A stretch of 64,000 nt of DNA from Candidatus Skiveiella danica (lineage in GTDB: Bacteria; Pseudomonadota; Gammaproteobacteria; Burkholderiales; Burkholderiaceae_C): the NCBI GenBank assembly GCA_016721925.1, contig JADKHE010000001.1, positions 62,001-126,000 of the forward strand, in the 5' to 3' direction. Of this stretch, positions 50,810 through 59,156 are shown in pieces; position 1 is the first letter of the stretch; each line of letters opens with the position of its first letter. Below the pieces are notes generated by a model. It worked only from the letters and a program-made list of their open reading frames with translations, made no database searches and was not told the origin of the DNA. The position numbers and the translations under genes were made by a program.

Positions 50810-51826
50810 ATGAAAGTTTTCTACGACAAAGACTGTGACCTGAGCCTGATCAAGGGCAAGACCGTGGCCATCATCGGCTACGGCAGCCAGGGCCACGCGC
50901 ATGCGCAGAACCTCAACGACAGCGGCGTCAAGGTCGTCGTCGGCCTGCGCAAGGGCGGCGCCTCCTGGGACAAGGTCGGCAAGGCTGGCCTGAACGTGCT
51001 GGAAGTCAACGATGCCGTGAAGGCCGCCGACGTGGTCATGATCCTGCTGCCTGACGAGCAGATCGCCGAGGTCTACACCAACAACGTGGCACCGAACATC
51101 AAGCAGGGTGCGTCCCTGGTTTTCGCCCACGGCTTCAACGTGCACTACAACCAGGTCGTGCCGCGTGCCGATCTGGATGTCTGGATGGTGGCTCCCAAGG
51201 CTCCTGGCCACACGGTTCGCAACACCTACACCCAGGGTGGCGGTGTGCCGCACCTGGTGGCGGTGCACCAGGACAAGAGCGGCAAGGCTCGCGATCTGGC
51301 CCTGTCCTATGCGATGGCCAACGGTGGCGGCAAGGCCGGCATCATCGAGACCAATTTCAAGGAAGAGACCGAGACCGACCTGTTCGGCGAGCAGGCTGTC
51401 CTGTGCGGTGGCGCGGTCGAACTGGTCAAGATGGGCTACGAGACCCTGGTGGAGGCTGGTTATGCCCCTGAAATGGCCTACTTCGAGTGCCTGCATGAGC
51501 TCAAGCTGATTGTGGACCTGATCTACGAAGGTGGCATTGCCAACATGAACTACTCCATCTCGAACAATGCCGAGTATGGCGAGTACGTGACGGGCCCCGA
51601 GGTCATCAATGCGCAGAGCCGCGAGGCCATGCGCAACGCGCTCAAGCGGATCCAGACCGGCGAATACGCCAAGATGTTCATTCTGGAAGGCCGCACCGGC
51701 TATCCCAGCATGACCGCGCGCCGCCGCCTGACGGCGGAGCACCAGATCGAGGTGGTGGGAGCCCAGTTGCGCGCCATGATGCCCTGGATCGCCAAGAACA
51801 AGCTGGTTGACCAGACCCGCAACTGA
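50810..51826 (+). CDS. ilvC: ketol-acid reductoisomerase
   Basis: A 338-aa class I KARI, second step of branched-chain synthesis. Cofactor binding is VAIIGYGSQGHAHAQNLNDSG; the metal-binding region contains ETDLFGEQAVLCGG and ELKLIVDLIYEGG. Length and motifs are those of the short (class I) form. It is the last gene of the ilv group, ended by a terminator. Confidence 0.96.
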   Translation: MKVFYDKDCDLSLIKGKTVAIIGYGSQGHAHAQNLNDSGVKVVVGLRKGGASWDKVGKAGLNVLEVNDAVKAADVVMILLPDEQIAEVYTNNVAPNIKQGASLVFAHGFNVHYNQVVPRADLDVWMVAPKAPGHTVRNTYTQGGGVPHLVAVHQDKSGKARDLALSYAMANGGGKAGIIETNFKEETETDLFGEQAVLCGGAVELVKMGYETLVEAGYAPEMAYFECLHELKLIVDLIYEGGIANMNYSISNNAEYGEYVTGPEVINAQSREAMRNALKRIQTGEYAKMFILEGRTGYPSMTARRRLTAEHQIEVVGAQLRAMMPWIAKNKLVDQTRN

Positions 51827-51849
51827 TCTTCGCCTGCTGAAGGAATCGC

Positions 51850-51871
51850 AAAGGCCACCCGGGTGGCCTTT
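51850..51871 (+). terminator. rho-independent terminator after ilvC
   Basis: AAAGGCCACCCGGGTGGCCT TT: a perfect 10-bp stem with a 2-nt centre, followed by GTTCTT. Confidence 0.85.
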
Positions 51872-52010
51872 GTTCTTGGTGGGCGTGCCGGCAAGGCGGC
51901 ATACACTCGGGATGGCAGGGAAAGCAGGGAGCCGGCCAGAAGGCGCCATCCTCGGGCACTGGCATGTTGGGCTGGGATCGTGGCGTCGGTTTGCTTTCCG
52001 CCTGCCGTTG

Positions 52011-52070
52011 GAAATATCAAATTGATAGCGATATACGACCATTTGACGCTGGGATTTGGCATAAAACATG
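52011..52070 (-). repeat. dispersed element, copy K, abutting the pssA start codon
   Basis: On the minus strand it reads TTATGCCAAATCCC, AGCGTCAAATGGTC, then GCTATCAATTTGATA. It is the only copy in this orientation relative to the window. Its end covers the region just before and including the pssA ATG at 52068, so it forms the 5' untranslated region of pssA. Confidence 0.8.
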
Positions 52071-52883
52071 CATAAAGAGACTGAAAAGCAAGCTCTGGAG
52101 CCATCGGGCGTGGTGGTGCGCAAGCGGCGCAAGGGCATTTACATCCTGCCCAATCTGTTCACCCTGGCCGCGCTGTTCGGAGGCTTCTATGCCATCGTGA
52201 TGGCCATGAACGGGCGTTTCGACTACGCGGCCGTGGGGGTGTTCTGTGCCATGGTGCTGGACAGCCTGGATGGTCGGGTGGCCCGCATGACCAACACCCA
52301 GAGCGCGTTCGGCGAGCAGATGGACTCCTTGTCGGACATGGTCTCCTTCGGTGCCGCACCGGCGCTCATTGCCTATGAGTGGGCCCTCAAGGGGCTGGGG
52401 CGCTGGGGCTGGATTGCCGCCTTTGTCTATTGCGCCTGTGCGGCGCTGCGTCTGGCGCGCTTCAATGTCAACACGGCAGTGGTCGACAAGCGCTACTTTC
52501 AGGGGCTGCCGTCGCCGGCCGCTGCCGCGCTGGTGACCGGCTTCATCTGGATCATGACGGATGCTGACATCCGGGGCCCGGCTGTCGCGTGGCCGATGTT
52601 TGCGTTGGCCCTTTATTCCGGCCTGACGATGGTGACGAACGTGCCGTTCTACAGCTTCAAGGACGTGCAGATGAAGAAGAGCGTCCCGTTCGCCGCGATC
52701 GTGCTGATTGCGCTGGGCATTGCGGTGATCAACATCCACCCGCCGGCCGTCATGTTCGGCGTGTTCGTGATTTACGGGTTCAGTGGTTACGTGATCTATG
52801 GCTGGCGCAAGCTCAAGGGTGTGCAGACCAGTGTGATCAGCACATCAACGGATGAACCCGACGAGCGCGGTCTGCACAAGTGA
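52068..52883 (+). CDS. pssA: CDP-diacylglycerol-serine O-phosphatidyltransferase
   Basis: A 271-aa membrane enzyme making phosphatidylserine, precursor of phosphatidylethanolamine. The CDP-alcohol phosphotransferase motif is DSLDGRVAR...GEQMDSLSD (D-x2-DG-x2-AR-x8-G-x3-D-x3-D) at about residue 65-88. About eight hydrophobic segments follow. No Shine-Dalgarno sequence is evident because repeat copy K occupies the 60 bp before the ATG. Confidence 0.93.
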   Translation: MHKETEKQALEPSGVVVRKRRKGIYILPNLFTLAALFGGFYAIVMAMNGRFDYAAVGVFCAMVLDSLDGRVARMTNTQSAFGEQMDSLSDMVSFGAAPALIAYEWALKGLGRWGWIAAFVYCACAALRLARFNVNTAVVDKRYFQGLPSPAAAALVTGFIWIMTDADIRGPAVAWPMFALALYSGLTMVTNVPFYSFKDVQMKKSVPFAAIVLIALGIAVINIHPPAVMFGVFVIYGFSGYVIYGWRKLKGVQTSVISTSTDEPDERGLHK

Positions 52884-52943
52884 CGGCGCGGCAATGGCCC
52901 AGCCTGTTTCGCGAATCGTGCGAGCTTGTGCTAAAGTGTGCGA

Positions 52944-52997
52944 ATGGTTTTTATGCTGACATCGCTACTGCTACACCCGACCGGGCGGAGACGGTAG
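52944..52997 (+). CDS. leuL: leucine-rich leader peptide of the leuA attenuator
   Basis: A 17-codon reading frame, MVFMLTSLLLHPTGRRR, with three consecutive Leu codons CTA-CTG-CTA; CTA is rare in this GC-rich genome. It lies 107 nt before leuA and is followed at 53017-53049 by a terminator hairpin. This is the classical arrangement for transcription attenuation: starved ribosomes stall at the Leu codons and prevent the terminator from forming. An internal ATG at 52953 could be the true start. The promoter is probably TAAAGT at 52932 with a poor -35. Confidence 0.8.
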   Translation: MVFMLTSLLLHPTGRRR

Positions 52998-53016
52998 CGC
53001 ACGCGCGCCATTTCCA

Positions 53017-53049
53017 AAAAGGCCCGTTTGCCCCCGCAACGGGCCTTTT
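53017..53049 (+). terminator. attenuator terminator in the leuA leader
   Basis: AAAAGGCCCGTT pairs perfectly with AACGGGCCTTTT across a 9-nt loop (53029-53037). It lies after the Leu-rich leader peptide and 55 nt before the leuA start, so read-through is required for leuA expression. Confidence 0.85.
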
Positions 53050-53104
53050 GCTTTGGATGTCAGGTATTTCATGTTGCGGGTTTCATTGAAACAGGAGTTC
53101 TCCC

Positions 53105-54643
53105 ATGGCTGACAAACTCATCATTTTCGACACCACCTTGCGCGACGGCGAGCAGTCGCCGGGGGCCTCCATGACCCGCGACGAGAAACTGCGCATCGCG
53201 CGCCAGCTTGAGCGCCTGCGGGTGGACGTCATCGAAGCGGGATTTGCGGCCAGCTCGAATGGCGACTTTGAAGCGGTTCAGGCCATCGCGAATGCCGTCA
53301 AGGACTCAACGGTCTGCTCGCTTTCGCGTGCCAACGACCGGGACATCTCCCGTGCCGCCGAAGCCCTGAAGGGTGCCAACAGTGCGCGCATTCACACGTT
53401 CATTGCCACATCGCCTTTGCATATGGAAAAAAAGCTGCGCATGACGCCAGACGAGGTGTTCGAGCAGGCCAAGCTGGCGGTTCGGTTTGCGCGCAATCTG
53501 GTCGGTGACGTCGAATTCAGCCCGGAGGATGGATACCGCAGCGACATGGATTTCCTGTGCCGGGTGCTCGAGGCCGTGATTTCCGAGGGCGCCACCACGA
53601 TCAATGTGCCGGATACGGTGGGCTATGCCGTTCCCGAGTTGTATGGCAATTTCATCAAGACCTTGCGAGAGCGTATTCCCAATTCCGACAAAGCCATCTG
53701 GTCGGTGCATTGCCACAACGACCTTGGCATGGCGGTGGCCAATTCACTGGCCGGTGTGAAGATTGGCGGGGCGCGGCAGGTGGAGTGCACGATCAATGGC
53801 CTGGGCGAGCGTGCCGGCAATTGCTCGCTGGAGGAGGTCGTCATGGCCGTCAAGACGAGGCGCGACTATTTCGGGCTCGATATCGGTATCGATACCCAGC
53901 ATATTCTCGCGGCCAGCCGGATGGTCAGCCAGACCACCGGATTCGTGGTTCAGCCCAACAAGGCGGTCGTCGGTGCGAACGCCTTCGCCCATGCCTCGGG
54001 CATTCACCAGGACGGCGTGCTGAAGGCGCGCGACACCTACGAGATCATGCGAGCGGAAGACGTGGGCTGGAGCGCCAACAAGATCGTTCTCGGCAAGCTC
54101 AGCGGCCGCAACGCCTTCAAGCAGCGCCTGCAGGAGCTGGGGGTCAGCCTCGACAGTGAATCCGAGATCAACACGGCCTTCGCCCGCTTCAAGGAATTGG
54201 CCGATCGCAAGAGCGAGATCTTTGATGAAGACATCCTGGCGCTGGTCAGCGACGAGAGTGTGACCAGTGAGAAGGAGCAGTTCGGGTTTGTTTCCCTGTC
54301 ACAGCACAGCGAAACTGGGGAACGGCCTCATGCCACCATTGTTTTCACGGTCAACGGCCGCGAGGTCAGAGGCGAATCGGACGGCAACGGGCCGGTGGAT
54401 GCGTCCCTCAAAGCCATTGAAACCCATGTGAAGAGCGGCGCCGAAATGGTCCTGTATTCAGTGAATGCCATCAGCGGTTCGACCGAGAGCCAGGGCGAGG
54501 TGACGGTGCGGCTTCAAAACAGCGGCCGGGTGGTCAATGGCGTCGGGGCGGATCCTGACATCGTCGTGGCCTCAGCCAAGGCTTATCTGCATGCGCTCAA
54601 CAAGTTACAGAGCAAAGCTGATCGTGTGGCGGCTCAAGGCTAG
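53105..54643 (+). CDS. leuA: 2-isopropylmalate synthase
   Basis: A 512-aa enzyme for the first committed step of leucine synthesis. The catalytic TIM barrel includes FDTTLRDGEQSPGASMT, SVHCHNDLGMAVANSLAG and GERAGNCSLEEVVMA. The C-terminal LeuA dimer domain (about 385-510), which binds leucine for feedback inhibition, includes ATIVFTVNGREVRGES. It is preceded by a leucine attenuator and stands downstream of pssA. Confidence 0.96.
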   Translation: MADKLIIFDTTLRDGEQSPGASMTRDEKLRIARQLERLRVDVIEAGFAASSNGDFEAVQAIANAVKDSTVCSLSRANDRDISRAAEALKGANSARIHTFIATSPLHMEKKLRMTPDEVFEQAKLAVRFARNLVGDVEFSPEDGYRSDMDFLCRVLEAVISEGATTINVPDTVGYAVPELYGNFIKTLRERIPNSDKAIWSVHCHNDLGMAVANSLAGVKIGGARQVECTINGLGERAGNCSLEEVVMAVKTRRDYFGLDIGIDTQHILAASRMVSQTTGFVVQPNKAVVGANAFAHASGIHQDGVLKARDTYEIMRAEDVGWSANKIVLGKLSGRNAFKQRLQELGVSLDSESEINTAFARFKELADRKSEIFDEDILALVSDESVTSEKEQFGFVSLSQHSETGERPHATIVFTVNGREVRGESDGNGPVDASLKAIETHVKSGAEMVLYSVNAISGSTESQGEVTVRLQNSGRVVNGVGADPDIVVASAKAYLHALNKLQSKADRVAAQG

Positions 54644-54653
54644 GGTATCTACC

Positions 54654-54659
54654 TATAAT
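54654..54659 (+). promoter_or_regulatory. consensus -10 box between leuA and pbpG
   Basis: TATAAT lies 11 nt after the leuA stop, with no good -35 box. A start near 54666 would place a terminator hairpin (54680-54707) within the first 45 nt of the transcript. Confidence 0.4.
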
Positions 54660-54679
54660 CCCAGTAACTTATCAGGAAT

Positions 54680-54711
54680 GTCGCGCAAGTTGCTGATCTT
54701 GCGCGACTTTT
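54680..54711 (+). terminator. rho-independent terminator after leuA
   Basis: GTCGCGCAAG, loop TTGCTGAT, then CTTGCGCGAC and TTTT: a perfect 10-bp stem. It ends leuA transcription, or a very short transcript from the TATAAT box just upstream. Confidence 0.9.
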
Positions 54712-54797
54712 CCTAAATGGATACACTGCGCCGACCGAATTCGGATTTCTTGATCCGAGCGGGGCTGCGTCCACCGTACTATTACCGAAGACAACCG

Positions 54798-55832
54798 ATG
54801 AACCGTCTGTTTGCTGCACTGGTTGCTCTCTGTTTCATTGCCGGGTTGGCATCCGCGCCTGCTTCGGCCGCAAGCCGCAAGACCAGCGAGGCCAACAGGT
54901 CCGCTTCGGCCAGCAAGACAACCAGCAAGACAACCAAGAAGACCGTCGTGGCCTCTTCAGGCAAGAGCGCGGGGAGCCAGAAGCGCAGGCCGGTGGTGCA
55001 AGCGGCGGTCCCGGTAAAACCCTCGTTTGGACAACTGGCTGGTTTGCATGGCGCATCGGACCCCCTGGACCTCAAATCGAGCGTCGCCCTGGTCATGGAT
55101 CAGGACACGCGCGAAGTCCTTTTCAGCAAGAACGACAGCGCGGTGCTGCCGATTGCCTCGTTGACCAAGTTGATGACCGGTCTCATCGTGACAGAGGCTC
55201 GCCTGCCGATGGACGAGATGATCGTGATCAGCCAGGACGACGTCGATACGGAGAAGGGGAGTCGTTCCCGTCTCAAGGTGGGCGCTCAGCTGAGCCGTGG
55301 CGAGTTGTTGCACCTTGCGCTGATGTCCAGTGAAAACCGTGCAGCGCATGCGCTGGGGCGCACCTATCCTGGCGGGCTGAACACGTTTGTCGGACTGATG
55401 AACACACGTGCGCAGGCCCTTGGGATGAAAGATACCCGGTACGTGGAGCCGACCGGCCTGTCCAGCAAGAACCAGTCCAGCGCAAAGGACCTCGCCACCC
55501 TGGTCGCAACGGCCTACATGGAGCCCAAACTGCGCGAGCTGACAACCTCTCCCGGCCATGAGGTTGAGGTGGGCAACCGGACTTTGCAATTCAACAACAC
55601 CAACCGACTGGTGCACAGCCGTTCATGGGACATCGGTATTCAGAAGACCGGCTATATCTCGGAAGCGGGCCAGTGCCTGGTGATGCAGGCTAAGGTTTCC
55701 GGGCGCAAGCTGATCATGGTGTTTCTGGATTCCGCCGGCAAGTTCAGTCGCCTTGCCGACGCCGAGCGGGTGCGTCGGAGGGTTGAGAGTGGCTCGGTTG
55801 TCGCGGCCGATGCCCGTCGCGTCAGCAGCTGA
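54798..55832 (+). CDS. pbpG: D-alanyl-D-alanine endopeptidase (PBP7/8 type)
   Basis: A 344-aa low-molecular-weight penicillin-binding protein of the S11 family. A signal peptide (LVALCFIAGLASAPASA) is followed by a Lys/Ser/Thr-rich linker (about 26-63) and the transpeptidase-like domain with Ser121-x-x-Lys124 (IASLTKLM), Ser178-Glu-Asn180 and Lys283-Thr-Gly285. It cleaves peptidoglycan cross-links in the periplasm. The frame is open 27 codons upstream; the ATG at 54798 gives the signal peptide. Confidence 0.92.
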   Translation: MNRLFAALVALCFIAGLASAPASAASRKTSEANRSASASKTTSKTTKKTVVASSGKSAGSQKRRPVVQAAVPVKPSFGQLAGLHGASDPLDLKSSVALVMDQDTREVLFSKNDSAVLPIASLTKLMTGLIVTEARLPMDEMIVISQDDVDTEKGSRSRLKVGAQLSRGELLHLALMSSENRAAHALGRTYPGGLNTFVGLMNTRAQALGMKDTRYVEPTGLSSKNQSSAKDLATLVATAYMEPKLRELTTSPGHEVEVGNRTLQFNNTNRLVHSRSWDIGIQKTGYISEAGQCLVMQAKVSGRKLIMVFLDSAGKFSRLADAERVRRRVESGSVVAADARRVSS

Positions 55833-55835
55833 CGT

Positions 55836-56624
55836 TCATGCGCCAGGGGCCCGCCTGTAGCCCAGAGCCAAAGAAATTTCGTTAGCGGTCGCCTGGAGCT
55901 TGCTCATCCAGCTTTCGTCGAGGCGGTCTGCAGGGGCCGAGATGGAGAGCCCGGCCACCAATCTCCCTTGATCATCGTAAATGCCCGCTGCCATGCAGCG
56001 AACGCCGAGTTCAAGCTCTTCGTTGTCGCGTGCAATGCCGTATTGGCGTGCCCTTGAGAGTTCGCGCTCCAGTTCGGGCAATTGCGTGATGCTGTTGCGG
56101 GTGTGTCCCGCCAGGCCCGTGCGCGTGGCATAGGCCCGCACCCGCTGGGGTTCATCGGCTGCGAGAAAGAGTTTGCCAACCGAGGTCAGGTGCAACGGTG
56201 CCCGTCCACCGATGGCGCGAACCACCTGCATGCCGGATCGCTCGCTGTAGGCGCGCTCGACATACACGATCTCATCACCCTGGCGCATGCTCAGATTCAC
56301 GGGCTGCTGGGTCAGGTTGTGGAGCTCGCGCATCGGCCCCAGCGCAGCGTCACGGACATTGAGCCGGCTCTTGACCAGATTGCCCAACTCCAGCAAACGC
56401 ATGCCCAGCCGATAGTTGCCCGCTTCCGGGCGGTCCACGAACCGACCGGTCGCCAGATCATTGAGGATGCGGTGAGTGGTCGAGGGATGAAGGCCGGTCT
56501 TTTCGCTGATCTCCTTCAGCGAAATCGCTTCTTCACGGGAGGCCAGAACGTCGATCAGGGCGAACATGCGCTCGATGACTTGAATGGTCGGGGTGACGAC
56601 AACGCCGGGTTCGGTTTTTCGCAT
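55836..56624 (-). CDS. IclR family transcriptional regulator
   Basis: A 262-aa regulator. The N-terminal winged helix (about 10-75) has ISLKEISEKTGLHPSTTHRI and LNDLATGRFVDRPEAGNYRL, and the effector-binding GAF-like domain follows, with GGRAPLHLTSVGKLFLA and GVRCMAAGIYDDQGRLVAGL. The target genes are not obvious; it is convergent with pbpG and its upstream neighbours are the N-degron transferases. Confidence 0.9.
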   Translation of the reverse strand: MRKTEPGVVVTPTIQVIERMFALIDVLASREEAISLKEISEKTGLHPSTTHRILNDLATGRFVDRPEAGNYRLGMRLLELGNLVKSRLNVRDAALGPMRELHNLTQQPVNLSMRQGDEIVYVERAYSERSGMQVVRAIGGRAPLHLTSVGKLFLAADEPQRVRAYATRTGLAGHTRNSITQLPELERELSRARQYGIARDNEELELGVRCMAAGIYDDQGRLVAGLSISAPADRLDESWMSKLQATANEISLALGYRRAPGA

Positions 56625-56691
56625 AGATCCAAAGGAAGTTTCCGGACGGAATTTTACCTTGTGAAATCCGAGGTTGTTCAGTTCACCGAGC

Positions 56692-57438
56692 TCAGTTGTC
56701 GGATGAGAACGCCGTCCATTCTCCGTGCTGCATTATTTCGGCAGGCCGGAATCGAGCCTTGTAGTTCATCTTTTCACTCTGGTCGATCCAGTAACCCAGA
56801 TAGAGGTGAGGCAATCGCAATTGCTGAGCCTGGGCGATTTGCCACAGGACACTGTAGGTTCCGTAGCTGGTGCCTCGCTCGGGTTCGAAGAAGGTGTAGA
56901 CCGCGGACAGACCATCGTTCAGGACGTCCAGGATGGACACCATCTTCAACGGGCCGGGTGTGCCGTCATCCCGCGGCTCGCGGAATTCGACGAGGCGGGA
57001 ATTCACACGACTTTGCAGCAGAAACTGGGTGTATTGATCGATGCTGTCGTGGTCCATCCCGCCGCCTTCGTGGCGACGGTTCTGATATCGCAGGTACAAC
57101 TGGTAGTGTTCGGGAACAAAGCACAGCTTGAGTACGCGGGCCTGCAAAGTCCGGTGGCGCTTCCAGGAGCGCCGCTGGCTGCGGTCAGGCTGAAAGGCAT
57201 CGACCCGCACGCGCAGCGGAACGCAGGCCGAGCAGCCGTCGCAATGGGGCCGGTAGGTGAACATACCGCTGCGCCGGAATCCATTGAGAACGAGGCCGGA
57301 ATAGGCTTCGTTGTGGATCAGGTGACTGGGCGTGGCCACCTGAGAGCGCGCCATCCGCTCAGGCAAATAACTGCACGGGTAGGCCGCTGTCGCATAGAAC
57401 TGCAAGGTGTGAAGCGGCAGGTCTTTGAGGTGCGTCAT
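56692..57438 (-). CDS. bpt: aspartate/glutamate leucyltransferase (Bpt/Ate)
   Basis: A 248-aa N-end rule transferase that adds Leu to N-terminal Asp or Glu and so marks proteins for ClpAP degradation. It has the ATE domain start LQFYATAAYPCSYLPERMAR with the Cys cluster region CDGCSACVPLRVRVDAF, then YTFFEPERGTSYGTYSVLWQ and LYLGYWIDQSEKMNYKARF. Its ATG overlaps the aat stop by 4 nt, and aat supplies the companion transferase. Confidence 0.94.
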   Translation of the reverse strand: MTHLKDLPLHTLQFYATAAYPCSYLPERMARSQVATPSHLIHNEAYSGLVLNGFRRSGMFTYRPHCDGCSACVPLRVRVDAFQPDRSQRRSWKRHRTLQARVLKLCFVPEHYQLYLRYQNRRHEGGGMDHDSIDQYTQFLLQSRVNSRLVEFREPRDDGTPGPLKMVSILDVLNDGLSAVYTFFEPERGTSYGTYSVLWQIAQAQQLRLPHLYLGYWIDQSEKMNYKARFRPAEIMQHGEWTAFSSDN

Positions 57439-58208
57439 GTCATGACCTTTTCGCAGACTATGAGTTCGCCCCACAAGTATGGCTCGAATCGCCATTCAGG
57501 GGGCTGTTGGGTGATAGCCGTGCGGACGTAGCGCACCAGGTCCGATCGCGCCGTCTCGCGTGCCCCGAGGGAGGCGAGGTGGCGGGTATTCTGCTGGCAG
57601 TCGACCCATTCGATACCGTGATGGCGACAGAACGCGATCAGTGCCGCAAGCGCCAGCTTGGAAGCGTCCGGAACCAGGCTGAACATCGACTCACCGAATA
57701 CGGCCCGTCCAATGGCGACACAGTACAACCCGCCCACCAGATTGCCGTTCATCCAGGTTTCGATGCTGTGGGCGTAACCCGCCACATGCAGGCGTTGATA
57801 GGCTGACACCATGTCCGGGACGATCCAGGTGCCCGATTGACCCGGCCGGTGTACCGTCGCGCACGCTTCGATGGTTTGGTCGAATGCGCTGTCCACACGG
57901 ATCTCACACGCGGGGTCGCGGGCAAACTGGTTGATCCTTTTTCGCAGGGAGCGATGCAGCTTGAATTGGCTGGTCTGCATCATCATGCGCGGATCGGGGC
58001 TCCACCACAGGATGGGTTGTCCGGCGCTGAACCAGGGGAAGACTCCCGCACTGTAGGCACGTACGAGGGTTCCCACGTCGAGGGCGCCGCCGGCTGCCAG
58101 TAGGCCGGGGGCAGGAGCCGTTGAATCCAAGGCTAGCGAAACAGGCGGAAAGGGATCTCCCGCCCGCAACCATGGCAATTCATGAGGGGTCTGTTGCGCA
58201 AGGGCCAT
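57435..58208 (-). CDS. aat: leucyl/phenylalanyl-tRNA-protein transferase
   Basis: A 257-aa enzyme that adds Leu or Phe to N-terminal Lys or Arg. Motifs are GLLAAGGALDVGTLVRAYSA, GVFPWFSAGQPILWWSPDPR, TWIVPDMVSAYQRLHVAGYA, SIETWMNGNLVGGLYCVAIG and FGESMFSLVPDASKLALAAL. ATG 58208 is preceded in frame by a TTG. It is the first gene of aat-bpt, so both branches of the bacterial N-degron pathway are encoded together. Confidence 0.94.
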   Translation of the reverse strand: MALAQQTPHELPWLRAGDPFPPVSLALDSTAPAPGLLAAGGALDVGTLVRAYSAGVFPWFSAGQPILWWSPDPRMMMQTSQFKLHRSLRKRINQFARDPACEIRVDSAFDQTIEACATVHRPGQSGTWIVPDMVSAYQRLHVAGYAHSIETWMNGNLVGGLYCVAIGRAVFGESMFSLVPDASKLALAALIAFCRHHGIEWVDCQQNTRHLASLGARETARSDLVRYVRTAITQQPPEWRFEPYLWGELIVCEKVMT

Positions 58209-58264
58209 CAAAAAGTGGAGGTCGCTGGAGACAGGGCAGGAGGTGTTGCGGTCGAGGTGTCAGT

Positions 58265-58373
58265 TTATCGTTTCAAACCGAGGTGTTCTTTACTGGGGAG
58301 CTTGCCCATCTCGGCGAGGCCTTTGATGATCGCGTCGCCATGGTAGGCTCTGTATTTTTTTGGCGGACTCCAT
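58265..58373 (-). other. possible small protein gene with a homopolymer frameshift
   Basis: The minus strand reads ATG at 58373, then Met-Glu-Ser-Ala-Lys-Lys, then a run of seven A. If one A is skipped, a clean frame continues as YRAYHGDAIIKGLAEMGKLP and SKEHLGLKR to TAA at 58265 (about 35 aa). The composition and GC-rich third positions look like real coding. Its ATG overlaps the plus-strand ATG of the next gene in CCATGG. It could be a gene remnant, a frameshift-expressed small protein or chance. Confidence 0.3.
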
Positions 58374-58986
58374 GGGGAAAATCGGACAAAACAAACAGGT
58401 GCCACTGCAGGCGCGCCAAGGCCATGGAAACCGCTGGCTGGCCTGCCTTGCGGGGGCATGGGCCCTCTGCTTGGGATTGTCCGGACCGGTGGCAGCGCAA
58501 ACGCAGGCTCAAGCAACGGCGACTTCGGCAGAGGTATCCCCATGGGACGCTCCCGAGCCTTGGCGCACCGATCGCTTCTACCTTCAGACCAGCGTCTACA
58601 CCCTCCACTACAACCCCACGCCCGAGCACGTCAACCAGCAGAACCTGTTGAACCTGGAGTGGCGCTTCAACAGCTTCGCGGCCGGGGGACAATGGCTGGC
58701 AGGGCTGGCCTTGTTCGCGAATTCCTTCGGTCAGTCATCCCAGTATCTCTATGGCGGATGGTTGGTGCGTCCGTTCGATGAACTCCAGCCGTTGTACTTC
58801 AAGATTACAGCGGGCGCGCTCCACGGGTACAAAGGCGAATACCAGAACAAGATCCCTTTCAACAGCTCCGGCGTGGCCCCGGCGATCCTGCCGTCGGTGG
58901 GCTACTGTTACAAGCGCGTCTGCAGCGAACTGGTGCTCTTTGGCAACTCGGGGCTGATGGTGACGTTGGGGGTTACGCTGCCCTGA
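58372..58986 (+). CDS. exported protein, probable outer-membrane beta-barrel
   Basis: A 204-aa protein with a signal peptide (LACLAGAWALCLGLSGPVAAQ, about 23-43), then WDAPEPWRTDRFYLQTSVYT, NLLNLEWRFNSF and alternating strands with aromatic girdles (FKITAGALHGYKGEYQNKIP). It ends in GLMVTLGVTLP, a plausible barrel end. The short barrel resembles PagP or other 8-strand proteins in size. The start could be ATG 58372 or the TTG at 58360. Function is not recognised. Confidence 0.75.
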   Translation: MGKIGQNKQVPLQARQGHGNRWLACLAGAWALCLGLSGPVAAQTQAQATATSAEVSPWDAPEPWRTDRFYLQTSVYTLHYNPTPEHVNQQNLLNLEWRFNSFAAGGQWLAGLALFANSFGQSSQYLYGGWLVRPFDELQPLYFKITAGALHGYKGEYQNKIPFNSSGVAPAILPSVGYCYKRVCSELVLFGNSGLMVTLGVTLP

Positions 58987-59156
58987 ACGAAGGCCCAGCG
59001 GACAGGCCGTTCGCAAGCCCGGTGAACGCCTCGCTTGTTGGGTGGGTCTGAGGGTGCAGAAGGGCCTTTTTTTGGCGTTTGCCTTGATCAGTCCGCTCCG
59101 CGTGACAAGTAGGTGCGCCCTGTTAATTGTCAGTTTCACTTGAAGGGAGTCTGGCG

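Noticed and set aside
58988..59075. Possible terminator GGGCCTTTTTTT downstream of the barrel protein
   Set aside because: The only complementary GGCCC arm is about 60 nt away with poor pairing between; not a convincing hairpin.
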